Positions 1 through 11,310 of a stretch of 64,000 nucleotides of DNA are shown here, piece by piece; the first letter of the stretch is position 1; each line of letters opens with the position of its first letter. The DNA comes from Xylona heveae TC161 (taxonomy: Eukaryota; Ascomycota; Xylonomycetes; Xylonales; Xylonaceae), in contig NW_017264196.1 in the NCBI RefSeq assembly GCF_001619985.1, positions 2,232,001 through 2,296,000 of the forward strand. The letters are read 5' to 3'. The notes beneath the pieces are model-generated. The model was not told where the DNA came from, did no database searches, and worked only from the letters and a program-made list of their open reading frames with translations. Made by a program: the position numbers and the translations under genes.

Positions 1-1209
1 TTTGGAATAAACCCCGGCTTATTGATTTAGCCTGTCAAAACGATTTTTTGATTAACATAATGAAACAAAAATTTAAAATTTGATGAGTTAGAACTACAAG
101 CGTTCGAGTCACATAAGCTTTCTCTAGCTATGTAAGCAAGCAGGTACTTTACTAATTGCACGTATTAGCACCAAAAAGCAAATTTATTTCGCAATTTAGC
201 CTCATAATTCATCCAAGCAGAACATCAAACAATAGACAGCTTCCCATAGAGGACACAAGAGGACTAACCTACACGTAGGTCTAGTTGCCTACTCGGTACA
301 ATACTGATTAATTATATCCGAAAGACGCCTCAAAAACCTAAAGCTTCAATAGACAAGTTTCCGGATAATAGGCCGAAGAATCGAGACAAGTAGTGGTGTC
401 TGCCCCCATATGCTAACGTGGATAAGTAGAAGCAAATTATAGCGAAGAATGCTAGGTAAGCCTATTGAATTATGGTGGACGATCTTATTGTCAGGCTAAG
501 TACCAGTATCGACCATGAAGTTGTCTATCGCTTAGAATAAGAGATCCATTTAATCATTTAAGTATTTGTCATAGAATACAGTGAGGTACTGTGGAGAGAG
601 GGACGACCAACTAAGGCCAATAGGCAATGGCTTAGTCCGTAGATAATGGGCAACGGATAAGCGACTATAGCTATGGAATGGCTGAGGATAGTGGATAATG
701 GCTATGATTTGCTTTGTGAATAAATAAGAGACAGACACCCTCCAACCCCCACCGCCCCCAAAATAAAACCAAGGGGAGGTCTTTGCTGAGATTGATCGCT
801 CTATTCTCATTTAATAGTTATACTGAATGTTACCCCTAGCCGTGACCCATACTACGCTGAACCCCTCAACGAACCTCTCCCGGTCGTCTGCCTGGCAGTG
901 CTACTTCCGTAGGGTACTCCGTACTCCGCTTCGGAACTGCGAACCGCGTTGACTGGCCCTTCGGCTGGATATCCGAAAACACACCTACAACCTCGTATCT
1001 AACTTCCGACGGCGGATAGGGTATCCAACGGATTGCCCGACGGTCAACAGGCCTGATCGCACCGAATAATAAGATTCAAATACAGAACACCATCATGAAT
1101 GCTAGATCTATAAGAGATATCCCCTGCCGTAAGCGCGTAGTGATCGACTATGAGTCTATGACTTTGTGACCCATAGATATATACAACAACCAAGAATCAT
1201 TATCAGAAG
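1..1209. other. Gene-free left flank and aminotransferase promoter
   Basis: No convincing coding region is seen. The first 550 bases are AT-rich. A dispersed-repeat copy lies at about 591-830. The last 380 bases are the promoter of the aminotransferase and are more GC-rich. They contain two inverted CGG/CCG pairs of the kind Zn2Cys6 regulators bind: CGG-N9-CCG at 932-946 and CGG-N8-CCG at 962-975. A TATA-like atatata lies about 30 bases before the start codon. Confidence 0.6.
591..830 (+). repeat. Dispersed repeat relic, copy 1
   Basis: This stretch shares a block with 23385-23560 in the same orientation. Shared words are ggataagcgac, gctgaggata, atggctatgatttgcttt, cagacaccctcc, a run of C-rich sequence, and aaaataaaa, in the same order. 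The copies differ by substitutions and small indels. No terminal repeats or coding capacity are visible, so the family is unknown. It is probably an old, decayed mobile-element fragment. Confidence 0.6.
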
Positions 1210-2688
1210 ATGGCGACCCAAACACAGACAACGACCGCTGCTCCCGCGCAATCACTGTTCCAGACAGCTCCCTACATCCCACCAGATGCCATCTTTGCCC
1301 TGACTGCCGACTATCTGGCAGATCCATCCCCGAAGAAGGTCAATCTCGGCCAAGGAACATACCGCGATAGTAACGGCCAGCCGTGGGTATTGCCGTCCGT
1401 GCGGAAGAGCCGCCAAATTCTGCAAGACCAGCAATTGAATCATGAATATTTGCCCATCCTCGGCCACGCTGGATTCAGAAAGGCTGCTGCAAAGCTGGTC
1501 CTTGGAAATTCGCTCTATCAACCTCTAGAGAAAAAGGTAAATTGAAAAGTGGAAAACGTCAATTCCATAACCGAATCACCACCCCGCTAACCATTTATTT
1601 TCTCCTATTCAAGATTGCCAGTTGCCAGAGTCTCTCAGGAACGGGTGCGCTTCATCTGGCGGGCTTGTTACTGCGGTACTGTCGAGGCACATCCGAAACT
1701 CCCACAGTGTACATTCCCACACCGACATGGTCAAATCATTTCCAGGTCTACTCTTCGCTTGGGTTCAAATGTCAGCCCTTTAAATACTACGACTCGGACC
1801 GAAAGGGTCTCGACTTTGAATCGTACATTTCCGCATTAAAATCAGCTGAGCCGAACTCAATCGTGATCCTGCATGCATGTGCTCATAACCCTACCGGTTG
1901 CGATCCCAGCCAGGAGCAATGGCGGGAAATCGGCGCAACCATGAAAGAGAGACAATTGTTCCCTCTCTTTGATGCCGCATATCTTGGATTCAACTCTGGA
2001 AATGTCGACAATGATGCGTTTGCCATTCGGTACTTTGTGCAAGAATTGAAAATGGAGATTGGACTATGTCTTTCTTTTGCAAAGAATATGGGACTATACG
2101 GTATGTCTTCCCGGTGTGGGGGGTGGGGGGAGAGGAAAGGGAAAAAACAGCTCTTACCAGCACTAGAATACTGACTCGTTACAGGTGAGCGTGTTGGGTG
2201 CTGTTTCGTCGTCACGGAAACAGAATCCGCAGCCAAGAATACCCAGTCTGTTCTCGAGATGCTGCAGCGGTCAGAAATCTCGAATCCTCCGGCCTATGGT
2301 GCCAAGATTGTGACTACAATCCTCGAGGACGAAGAATTGACGCAATTATGGTTCCAAGACCTCATCACGATGAGCTCACGCATCCGGTCAATGCGAGAGG
2401 CACTCTACAATCACTTGAATACCCATAAAGCGGCTGGCACATGGGAGCATCTCATTCAGCAGTCAGGCATGTTTGGATTCTTGGGCCTGTCGCCAGAAGT
2501 TGTTCGCACGCTCAAAGGTAGGGAATTGATTCTCATTTACTACTTTACGTAATTCAAAGAGTTTTCTAATGTCTTTGGCAGAGCAATATCACATCTACAT
2601 GGCTGATAATTCCCGCATTTCTATTGCCGGTTTGAATCCCAGCAATGTCGAATACGTCGCTCAGTCGATTGCAGAATGCCTGAAATGA
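1210..2688 (+). CDS. Aspartate aminotransferase (class I PLP enzyme)
   Basis: Four exons are inferred: 1210-1536, 1614-2100, 2185-2517 and 2582-2688, giving about 417 residues, a normal length for the family. The enzyme moves the amino group between aspartate and 2-oxoglutarate. Aspartate aminotransferases are also known to convert 4-hydroxyglutamate to 4-hydroxy-2-oxoglutarate. Family marks are the GQGTYRD start, SLSGTGAL, HACAHNPTGCDP, and SFAKNMGLYGERVG, which holds the lysine that binds pyridoxal phosphate. The N-terminus (MATQTQTTTAAPAQS) shows no strong mitochondrial presequence, so a cytosolic form is likely. Introns are 63-84 nt with GT-AG ends. It sits 5 kb from a group of proline-type catabolic genes, with COQ2 and YOS9 between, and its promoter carries CGG-N8/N9-CCG pairs like those genes. 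An aromatic aminotransferase of the same fold is less likely. Confidence 0.9.
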
Positions 2689-3552
2689 ATCGGGTGTTAC
2701 GAATTTTGAGCTTAATGAATATTCAGAGGGTATAACCTTGGAGAAGGAATGAGTCGATGACATTTTGCAAGTATTAGAAGTGTCAGGCTCTTAGACCATG
2801 TGCACTACCAAGATATAATTGAATGATGACGATGATGATGTTTTAAGCACACTATGAGACTACCAGTTTTCCAATTCAGATTCGTTGGCATTATTTGCAT
2901 ACTATGTGAATCGTAACGAAGTGTTGGCCGCTGACTAGAACTAATTAGAACCCCAGAAAACCTGAAAACCAATCACTAAGTTCCTCTGTAGAAAAGTTTA
3001 AACTATAATAATAGAATTTCTAGATCAAGCCGAGTAAATAAGATTAGATAGTTGTAATTTTAAGCAATCTTTCTGAATTATAATCAACTGAAAAGGTGAG
3101 GCAAAATGGTTTGCCTGTTTGCACTTCGGCACTAAGAATTGAGACACTTCAATTCTCAAAGGACACTTGGTCTTTTCTCCACGAAACCCCAGGCTCTTCG
3201 ATATCTGAGGTTTATGTAACATATTCTTTTCGGAAAATCTATGCCCAGTTTCTTCTATGACTATGACTTCTACAGTCGAGTCTATGCTACATGATTGAGA
3301 TGCGCTTGTGGAAGAAGTGCTATTTACAATATAGAGAAAGACGAAGACGAAGACGAAGACGAAAGGGGAGACAAAGGGAAAAAAAAAAAAAAATTGAAAA
3401 GAAGATGATGATGATGATGGGAACGAAGAAGAAGATGAACAATGCAGTAATGTTACAAACATACAGCTGGATCAACGAGTCAGCCACACCCTTTTTGTCA
3501 ACGCCTTTATACCATGATTTTATCTTATTAAACTACATATCGGACGGAAGTT
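2689..3552. other. Intergenic, simple repeats
   Basis: This lies between the 3' ends of the convergent aminotransferase and COQ2 genes. No gene is seen. A purine-rich low-complexity stretch occupies about 3336-3440, with an acgaag hexamer repeated about four times, a poly-A run, and a gat trinucleotide run. Open frames across it are an effect of the repeat. Confidence 0.6.
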
Positions 3553-4857
3553 TCAACTCTCCACACGCTCCTGCTGCTCATACAGTCCCAGCAGCTGTGC
3601 GAGATATTCCGCGCCCAGACCCGCGGTAATAGCACCGCCGGTGAGCCAGCAGCCGTAGCGGAACCACCACCAACAGTCTGCAGGACTCTTTAAACGGACT
3701 CGCCAGATCATGTACGCCAGCGAGGCCGCCGCGCCTCCGCACGTTCCGGCGAAGAAGACTGGACCTGCTCCAGCCGCGACACCAGCCGCGGCAAGCAGAC
3801 CCACCTGGGTGACCGCGAGACCGGACAAGATGGCCTTGGTGTCCTTTTCGTGTTTGAGCGCAATGGACTTGATGCCTGCTTTGACATCGTCCCGGATATC
3901 CATGTGTGCATAGATGAAATCGTAGAGAATCACCCAGGCGACGTTGCTGGCGTACAGGCACGCAGCGGCCGTGAGGGCGGACGTGTTGGAAAGCAAGTCC
4001 ACTCCGAGCGCAGGGAAGCCCATGATGGCGCCCCAGGAGAAAGTCAAGCCGAGGACGAATTGCGGGTAATGCGTGATGCGCTTGGCCAGGGGGTACACTG
4101 TCACAAAGGCGAGCGAGGGCACCGCATACCAGAAGCACTGCCATGGGAATTGGACAAGGACTGCTAGGCCGGCTAAGCCCTGGGCACCAGTGTAGACAAG
4201 GGCGTTGGTAGGTGAGACGGCGCCCCGCGCAATAGGTCGGAACCGCGTACGCGTCACATGGGGATCAAGCTTGCGGTCCCAAAAGTCGTTGATGGTGCAT
4301 CCAGCGCCGCGCATGATTAATGCGCCTGCGAAGAAAAGTGCGCCGGTAGAAAGGACGGCTAGGGGGGCTGCAATGGGAGTTGCCAGTGGCGCAGCCATCA
4401 AAGTACTCCACGCACAGGGCCAGAAAAGATAGTATGTTCCAGTCGGCTTATCCAGTCGAATCAACTCAGCATATGGTACCCAGGAGGAGGGCAGTTTCGA
4501 GAGCAGGCCCGTTTTCGGAGGTTCGTAGCGCGCGGGCAGAGGGTCTTCGATGTTAGAGATTTGGGGTTGGATCGCAGACGTCATTTGTGATCTGGTCAGC
4601 GGTTTCGAGATAAGGCTGAGAGGTGTTCTTTGCGTAGAGATAGATAGTGGTGAATGGCTTGTTGTGATAGCGAGTGGATGCTCATTAGCGGTCCGGCCGT
4701 CGCGCCGCGAAGATGTCAAGGACGAGGTTGATCGCAAGGCACAACGCTGTATGCTGAGAGCGCGTCCAAGGCGCGGATTGCAAGAAGGATATAGAGAGAC
4801 ATTCTTAGCAGCGGCGCAATGAAGCGCTCGCGCTCGTGGTAAGCTCCTAGCTAACAT
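3553..4857 (-). CDS. coq2: 4-hydroxybenzoate polyprenyltransferase (COQ2)
   Basis: This is a single exon of 434 residues. The enzyme joins the polyprenyl chain to 4-hydroxybenzoate in ubiquinone synthesis and sits in the inner mitochondrial membrane. It belongs to the UbiA superfamily. The two aspartate-rich motifs that hold magnesium and prenyl diphosphate are clear: NDFWDRKLDPHVTRTR from residue 190 and YDFIYAHMDIRDD from about 312. The first 90 residues are rich in Arg, Ser and Ala with few acids, as expected of a mitochondrial presequence. Several hydrophobic segments follow. The start at 4857 is taken because it gives the full presequence. A later start at the MTSAIQPQ methionine would remove it. 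The gene is probably housekeeping and not part of the neighbouring catabolic group. Confidence 0.93.
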   Translation of the reverse strand: MLARSLPRARALHCAAAKNVSLYPSCNPRLGRALSIQRCALRSTSSLTSSRRDGRTANEHPLAITTSHSPLSISTQRTPLSLISKPLTRSQMTSAIQPQISNIEDPLPARYEPPKTGLLSKLPSSWVPYAELIRLDKPTGTYYLFWPCAWSTLMAAPLATPIAAPLAVLSTGALFFAGALIMRGAGCTINDFWDRKLDPHVTRTRFRPIARGAVSPTNALVYTGAQGLAGLAVLVQFPWQCFWYAVPSLAFVTVYPLAKRITHYPQFVLGLTFSWGAIMGFPALGVDLLSNTSALTAAACLYASNVAWVILYDFIYAHMDIRDDVKAGIKSIALKHEKDTKAILSGLAVTQVGLLAAAGVAAGAGPVFFAGTCGGAAASLAYMIWRVRLKSPADCWWWFRYGCWLTGGAITAGLGAEYLAQLLGLYEQQERVES

Positions 4858-5716
4858 TGTGACAAGCTTCTAAGGAGATCATTAATAACGGAACGGCCAT
4901 TGCAACCGGAAAGGCGTACCACTTGTCTGGACTTTGCTGCAGTTTCCCGGAAAGAAGTGAATCCAATTGAGATTTGGCAGGTTTTCGAGACAAAATGCTT
5001 CCGCGGACTCAACTGACCAAAGCTTATTTCGACGTATTTCTACTCCTATCGGACCGAGGATGAGGCAGTTTCAGGCGAATGTCTGAGCGGAAGATCACGG
5101 ACAATTGAAACACTCGGTTCTCAATGCGAGGCCGTCTTGCAATAATCACCAACACAAGGCCAAGGGAAAGTTCCCAAAAGGTCCTCCGCCGCTGTCCCAA
5201 AAGGCCGACTCTTATCGTAGACTTGTCGGTTGTCGTCGGAGATTGAAATGTTGAAGATCCCCGGCGATACCTGGACGCGCGGTACGGCGGACGACGTGAG
5301 CCTCTCAAGCAGAACCCTTCGGCCAGACCTTCCTTGCCAGTGTTACATCAAGCAGATATATAAATTGGCGTTGGATTTCAATGTAATTCGTCCTACTACT
5401 AAGCCAATAGTTGGTTGCTTCATGTTTTCAAGAAGTAACATATAGACTCCAAGATAAAGAGTATCTCAATTAGACATCGTATTATTGTAAGCTTGTCAGA
5501 AAACGGAGAGCCATATACCAGCTGATAGGATATCTCGTGCGGTTAATTCAAGTTCAGTATGTTATATACTCCACCTTGTCTCTTTGCTGCTGTATCGCCG
5601 AGGTATGAAACGCCTAACCATGCAAGGTGTGCTAAGAGAAGAAAGAAATGAAGCAAAGTAGTAAGACAGGAGAAAACTGCAAATAACGGTTCAGGATATA
5701 AGAGGATGAAAGCAGG
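4858..5716. other. Intergenic, COQ2 promoter and YOS9 3' region
   Basis: No coding region is supported. The COQ2 promoter contains a CGG-N9-CCG pair at 4894-4908. This matters as a control, because the same pattern is found in front of the nearby catabolic genes. Confidence 0.5.
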
Positions 5717-7389
5717 TCATAATTCCTCCTTAAAAGTCCATCCCTTATCCTTCTCATTCTCATCATCATTCTTTTCTTCGCGCTTTGTACCCTCTTTTTC
5801 GCCTTGGGGATGTTTCTCGCCATCGTCCTCTCCATAATACTCCTCGTCATATCCTTCTTCTGTTTCTTCATCAATGTCGAGAACTCCACGAAGGCCACGT
5901 GTGCCGTCGCTCAGCTCGATGATCTCCAATCTCCACCCTTTTTCGCCTGCGAGCTCTTGAACCTCTTTACGTAGGTCTTCAATATTTTTCGGGTCGAGCT
6001 CTAGCTTTCGCAGATCTTCGTCTCCAAGGGACTGGACTCGTCCACCTTTGGCCACGGAATCACCCACCGCGACTACTTCCACAATCTCGTCCTTCCCTTC
6101 CAACGCTTGTAATTTGGCAGCCGTCGAGGACGTTTCAATGCGCCGGCCATCACCGCCGACCTCTTTTTTGGCACCCACTTCAATCCCGCCAATAATCGGT
6201 CGAGCCTTGACGCCTTCTCCCTCCCGAGTTTCATACGTCGTGCGCATTAACCTTTCCTGGATTTCCGTAGATTTCCGTGACTTCCACGCAGGCACGTCAG
6301 CTGCCGGGGTTATTTCACGGCATGTTATTGGATGGGCTCGATTCTCGCGCGGCGGTAGAAATGCTACGTCATTGCAAAGACGAGGTGTATAGACAACCAT
6401 AAGGTATGAGCATGTCGAAACTTCTTTGATCCAGCCGATACGGTCAATAGATTGTGGGTGGCAATGAAACTTGATTGGTCGACCAAAGTTAGCTTTAATT
6501 CTCAACGAATAAACCGGCATCGCAAATCGTGATTCTTACTTGGACTTCAATTTTCCTTTCCCTGCCCGTCAAGTCGCACGTAGTGCCTCCACCTAGCTTC
6601 TGTACGAGATATCGTGTTTCACCACGGGCTTGAAGCTGGGCAACGCCCATCTGACCCTTGGCTGCATCCGGATCATCTTTTGTCGTGCCGCCTTTGGCAG
6701 ATCCCCGCCCTTTGGATTCATATTGCCCAAGCACAAATGATGGTACCGAAGGGTCTTCGGCGGGTGGATAATTGGGGACACCCTTCCCCGGAGAAAGCTG
6801 GTGGAATTGCCTGACCTGATTATTGTGGCAGAACGAGTACGACCACCATCCTGAAATATAGTATAGACAGCCTTCCATATTGCTCAGCAGCTCCCAGCCA
6901 CGGTCAGTAGCGCGAGCGAGCTCTTGCTCGTGCTCCTGCTGTTTCTCTGCTTGAAATGTCGCATTCTTCTCCGGAGCAGCAACTTTTGGGATAGTGCAGA
7001 GATATTCCTTGTCTTTTAGAAGTAACTTTTCGTAAAGCTCACCAGTCGGTTCATCATCTGCCCTGGTGCCCTTGGGAGGGCGATCGTCAGCAGGAGCATT
7101 GTGACGGGTCAGCTCCACAGCAGGCTGTTGCTCCTTCAGGTGAGCCTCAGATGGCGGCGAACGAAGGTGCCTTTCGGCTTCAATATCTGTAATGAAACCA
7201 TCGGATATAATAACTTGATACTATTTATGTAATATGGGTTAATTGGCCGTTCACAGTGGGTTAACTGATTGGGTAAGGGCGAGCACAGCTTACCTGGGGA
7301 AAGGCGAGGAGGTCATCATGAACGCTGAACACAGCCTTGCTAGCAAAAGCAGCTGAGACAATAGTCAACAGCACCACGATGACTTTCAT
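5717..7389 (-). CDS. yos9: ER quality-control lectin Yos9 / OS-9
   Basis: Three exons are inferred on the minus strand: 7389-7294, 7220-6540 and 6469-5717, giving 509 residues. Yos9 binds trimmed N-glycans on misfolded proteins in the ER lumen and passes them to the Hrd1 ligase for degradation. A signal peptide (MKVIVVLLTIVSAAFA) opens the protein, followed by FSVHDDLLAFPQ, typical of fungal Yos9. The mannose-6-phosphate-receptor-homology domain starts near residue 149 with GCLYYISGWWSYSFC, which holds the WW sugar-binding pair. It continues across intron 2 into DRIGWIKEVSTCSYLMVVYT. The C-terminus is acidic and ends in KEEL, which resembles an ER-retrieval signal. Splicing at intron 2 gives IEVQ-FHCHPQ, matching the family. 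Confidence 0.9.
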
Positions 7390-7898
7390 ATTGCCATTCC
7401 TTGAGAATACGGCGACTAGCCTTAGCAATATGTTGCACGGCGTGAGGGCCAAGTGTCCCCAATATGCTCGGAGGTTCGGGATAACCCAACGCCGCGATGT
7501 TGTCATAGCACAAGGCATTACCCGGAGCCTGTCACTAACCACAACCCCGGACCGACGCGGACGAAATAAGCTAAATAATGCTCGAATGGTGTTGATCCAC
7601 CAAATGTTATTATCTCTGAAATGTAGCATGAAAACGGAAAGAGAGGTGCACCAAGCTCACAAAACGAGTAGATTTAAATTGGCTAGAAGTTCTTGCTTAA
7701 TTTTTTCACACAAAGGCAGCTCCGTTTTGGCTACGCTCTCACTAAAGGCAGGTTGAAAGTTCTGTAGAAGATTCTTCCGGCTTGGCATGGTCTTCAACCT
7801 TGGAAGCCTCTATGAGAGGTCATTATGAGATAAAAAAAATTTGAATACATGGAAACAGCTGAATAAAGAAATAGATATCTTTAAATTGCAGCGAATGT
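7390..7898. other. Intergenic, YOS9 promoter
   Basis: Only the upstream region of YOS9 and the 3' region of the next minus-strand gene are seen. No gene is supported. Confidence 0.5.
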
Positions 7899-9082
7899 TT
7901 ATTTTCCGCCTTGTCGACTCTTTTCATTCCAGAAGCTCAATCCAGCTTCTTGCCGCAAAACGCCATACATAGAGCTGGTATCCAAACATTCTCCGCCGTA
8001 TTCTCTCGCCGCTCTCATGTTCTGGTCAGCGAGTGTTAAGCCTGGTAGTTTGACATTGCGCTCTTTGGCCATCGATAGTGCATGTTTGGCATCCTTAATA
8101 GCCAACGACACTCCAAACCCAGGTCGGGTGTCGAGCTGAGGGGCATATGCTCCAGAAGTCAAGCTTGTACAGGGTTAGTCTTGACCTACATCAAGATGTC
8201 AGGTGTGCATGGACGCGACATACCGCTTGGAATATCCTCCTGCAACCGCTCCAAATGACTCTCCGATCAAATTCTCCATGGCTTCGGTGCCGAGACCGGT
8301 TTGCTCTGCAAACACCTGGGCTTCTCCAACAGCCTCCATCAGACAGATGGTGATGATGTTGCTAATTAGTTAGTTATTTGAACGTATGGAAGACAAAATT
8401 AGTAGAATGATATGCGGTAATGTGCTTACCCGCCAATCTTCAACAGAGACGAATTTGCCGGGTCCTCTCCGCACTGGATAACCTTTCTTCCCATGACATT
8501 ATTGATGTATCGTTCCACCGACTCACAGGCAGACTTGGGGCCACCGATGGCAAACACGAGAGTTCCCGGAACCGCAAGGGCCGGGCCACCAAACACTGGG
8601 GCTGAAACAAGCACAGCCTCATGGCTGGCCAGATCGGATGCCAATTTGCTAATAGTTTCTGGATGCACCGTGGAGCAATCGACAAAAATCTTGCCCGACA
8701 ATGTTTGGCATTCAGAAATAGCAGACTCGATGAGTCCTGAAAGAACCTCGTCATTTGGGACCTAGTATGGTTTAGCCTTCGTACATGAATATCTCGACTT
8801 ATAAAATTACCATTGTGAAGACAATATTACACTGCTTCACCAAGTCAACAAATCCGGTAGCTGGCACAGCGCCTAGTGCCTTCAATGTCTCGCCCGAACT
8901 CATAGACCGGTTGAAGTATTTCAACGGCTGTTCAGCGTTCTTTGCGATGTATTTCTGCAAATTCTCGGCCATGGGACGGCCCATGGAGCCCAGTCCATAC
9001 TTTGGCATGTTAGCAATAGGAAATCTTTAGCACGTGGCATTATTTCTCATACCCAGCCAATTTGTGGTTTATCCAGCGTCAT
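7899..9082 (-). CDS. Beta-hydroxyacid dehydrogenase family oxidoreductase
   Basis: Five exons are inferred: 9082-9053, 8999-8811, 8761-8430, 8361-8224 and 8163-7899, giving 317 residues, normal for the family. Members are NAD(P)-dependent and include 3-hydroxyisobutyrate dehydrogenase, tartronate semialdehyde reductase and plant glyoxylate reductase. The dinucleotide-binding turn is spliced together across intron 1 (IGW-YGLGSMGRPMA). Other marks are FTMVPNDEVL, DCSTVHPETISKLA, SAPVFGGPALA, and LLKIGGNIIT with the catalytic lysine. A helical C-terminal domain follows. Exon 1 codes for only ten residues. The substrate cannot be read from sequence. Its place beside P5C dehydrogenase and a 2-oxo-acid aldolase makes reduction of glyoxylate, or of another short oxo-acid, a reasonable guess. 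Confidence 0.85.
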
Positions 9083-9705
9083 CTTGCGGGGTAAGTTCAA
9101 AAATTAGTCGCCTAGAATTTCGATGAAGGAATGCATCAAAGAGCCTGTCGCTCTTCTTTTGTATTGGAATAGCAAGCCCCGTCCCCTTCGGACCCTGAGG
9201 GGAACTAGGCATTTTCTTGCGTCCAATAGTCCAATGGAGTGGAAAGAGACCCATCGTTATCATCGTGGTTTGGCTGGGGATCCGCAACCTCGGGAACTGA
9301 TCCGAAAGCAACCCATACGGTGGGACGGAGACAATGCCGATGCCCACCACTCTACTACTCTTGATCTATACCTGCAAATGCTTCGAGAAAACCTCGATGA
9401 TTAGATTCTGGTACTCCACCCCGAGATCAAATATTACGGAGTAAGCCATTCGATAGCTGACGCGGATCGATCCGGGGAAGACCCATCCTGAATTGATGTA
9501 CCAAAATTAACTTGTTCACAATTTAGATTGCAGATTTCAATTTGAGTCAATTCGACCTTGGTTCATCAAAATTCCAGTTGATAAATTGATCGTATCTCTA
9601 TCTATTATACCGAGACATATCCAGCCATTCCAAAAGCCATGCGAAACAACTTTACTGATGATGGACTCAGTTCTTCAGAATGGACCAGTACCCCGCCGCG
9701 TCTTA
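9083..9705. other. Intergenic, oxidoreductase promoter
   Basis: No gene is supported. A CGG-N8-CCG inverted pair lies at 9291-9304, about 210 bases before the oxidoreductase start. Confidence 0.5.
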
Positions 9706-11031
9706 TCAATCGAACCTGGAACGACTATCCGCTTCCGATTTTAAACCGTCGTCAATTCCCGTCAGTTTTAGCCTGTCAAGGGTTGGGGCATCGCTGCGGA
9801 GGTGGATATTGCGCTCGGTTATTGCATAGCTTGCCCTTCTCCCCGATCTCATCCCAGGAACTTTCGAACAACCTCGACCCTGTTGCTTTTCGATTAAACA
9901 TGTTCCCGGGAAAAAACTTGGCTTTGCTTTTTCACTTACGTAGCAAATGTACCAGCACTCACTGGCATGGCACGAAGTAGAGCAGGTCCGAGGCCGTGAA
10001 ACAGTCCCTTTACGCCACCAGTTGCCCAAGTTTGACGGAAAGCGTGTCTCATGGTAGAGTATTTCTTGTCGGAGCCGAAGCCATCGCTCTGCATCTTGCT
10101 CTTGATCACATCTAGCGGATGGCTCAGCAGCCAGAGCGTCTCGCCTGCAAGACCTCCGCACAGCGCAATCTGCCAGCTGGGAAGCTCTTCTCGTCTCTTC
10201 TGCTGGTGATGCATTGCCATTCCTACGAGGCCCTCATACGCGGCAAACCAGACACCATAGCCGTGGAATTCTCTGAGAAGAGTGACCGCTTGGCCGCGAT
10301 ACACTCCAGAGATACCGGCACTTTGGATGATCTTCCGGGTACAATCCCAGGGCCCATTGTAGATTCTCGCTGCTCCATGAGGCTGGGTTTGCAAGCGAAT
10401 ACGAATATGTTCGACAGGACCCGAGACCACACTGTTTACCACTCCGGCTGCTCCACCGGCGAGGTAGAACTGGGTCAAAGATAGAGTAGGATCAACCCCT
10501 GGATATGCATCTTTGTTGTAGGATTCAATGGCTTGTCGAAATCCATGGAAGGCGCCAAATTGGATGCTAACCTGCAGCGCAATGAGTCGGAGACGATGTT
10601 GAATGGACGGGTGAATGGACTTACACATGCACCAATGCCGAGCAATGGCAGAAGGGAACCCTATAAGATCTGCATCAAAAACAAAAATAAAGCCAAAGGC
10701 AATACATACCTTGTAAAATGCTAGAGGTCCTTCTTTTACCCAGACGTTTCGAGCGGTCGAAAAGGCATTTCCTCCGCCTTGGGTTTGCAACCGGACTTTG
10801 ACCAGATCTGAATGGTCCCATTAGAATAGCCACAAGCATGTTTCTACCATACATAACATACCAAATGGTTGGCCTAGAAGCTTTTAGTTACAATATTTAC
10901 CATTCTCCCTGTGATCATTACTCACCTATTAAAACTTGAGCAATTCCGCCGGCCGCACCGGCTGTTAGATCCTTAGCAATCTCCCTCCAGCCGGCCACAT
11001 TGGCCGCTCCTGTTTCAAAATCCAAAGCCAT
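9706..11031 (-). CDS. Mitochondrial carrier (SLC25 family, Ymc/acylcarnitine-like)
   Basis: Inferred exons are 11031-10926, 10873-10862, 10807-10710, 10660-10625, 10571-9940 and a short last exon. The product is about 316 residues, typical for the family, with three repeats and six membrane segments. Carrier signatures are QPFDLVKVRLQTQ in repeat 1, GPVEHIRIRLQTQ in repeat 2 and HPLDVIKSKMQ in repeat 3. Exon 2 is only 12 nt and supplies part of the first signature (G-Q-P-F-D). The likely membrane is the inner mitochondrial one. The cargo is not readable. The closest families move amino acids or acylcarnitines, and import of a substrate for the neighbouring mitochondrial enzymes is plausible. 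The last exon is uncertain: acceptors after 9772 or 9715 both keep the frame to the stop at 9706. The start at 11031 fits homologues, and an in-frame ATG at 11103 is less likely. Confidence 0.85.
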
Positions 11032-11310
11032 AATAATACACTCATTGTTATCAATTGCAAAGAGGGCCCAAATTTTAAATGTGCTCTGGGGAGAGCTGAT
11101 CACTTGTCACAGGGCGTGGCATGGTGGCGGATTGGTCTGAAAAGCGTCGGAAGCTGGGTCCGAGCTACTCGTGCTTCGGCCTCCCTCCCGACAAGGGCGT
11201 AAAGTTGATTCCTCCTCCGCAAATAAATACAAAGCTAGACACTTCATGAAGTGCAGCTGACAATCTTTAAGTTTGCTCACACTTTTTTCATATCTATCCA
11301 TATTTTTGCC
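11032..11310. promoter_or_regulatory. Shared divergent promoter, carrier and P5C dehydrogenase
   Basis: Only 279 bases separate the divergent start codons of the carrier and the P5C dehydrogenase, which favours joint control. The stretch holds CGG-N9-CCG at 11148-11162 and CGG-N8-CCG at 11177-11190, layouts used by Zn2Cys6 dimers. Binding by the nearby Zn2Cys6 protein is inference. Confidence 0.5.

Noticed and set aside
3025-3462. Minus-strand open frame rich in Ser, Phe and Val
   Set aside because: It is produced by the simple repeats at 3336-3440. There is no domain or splice context.
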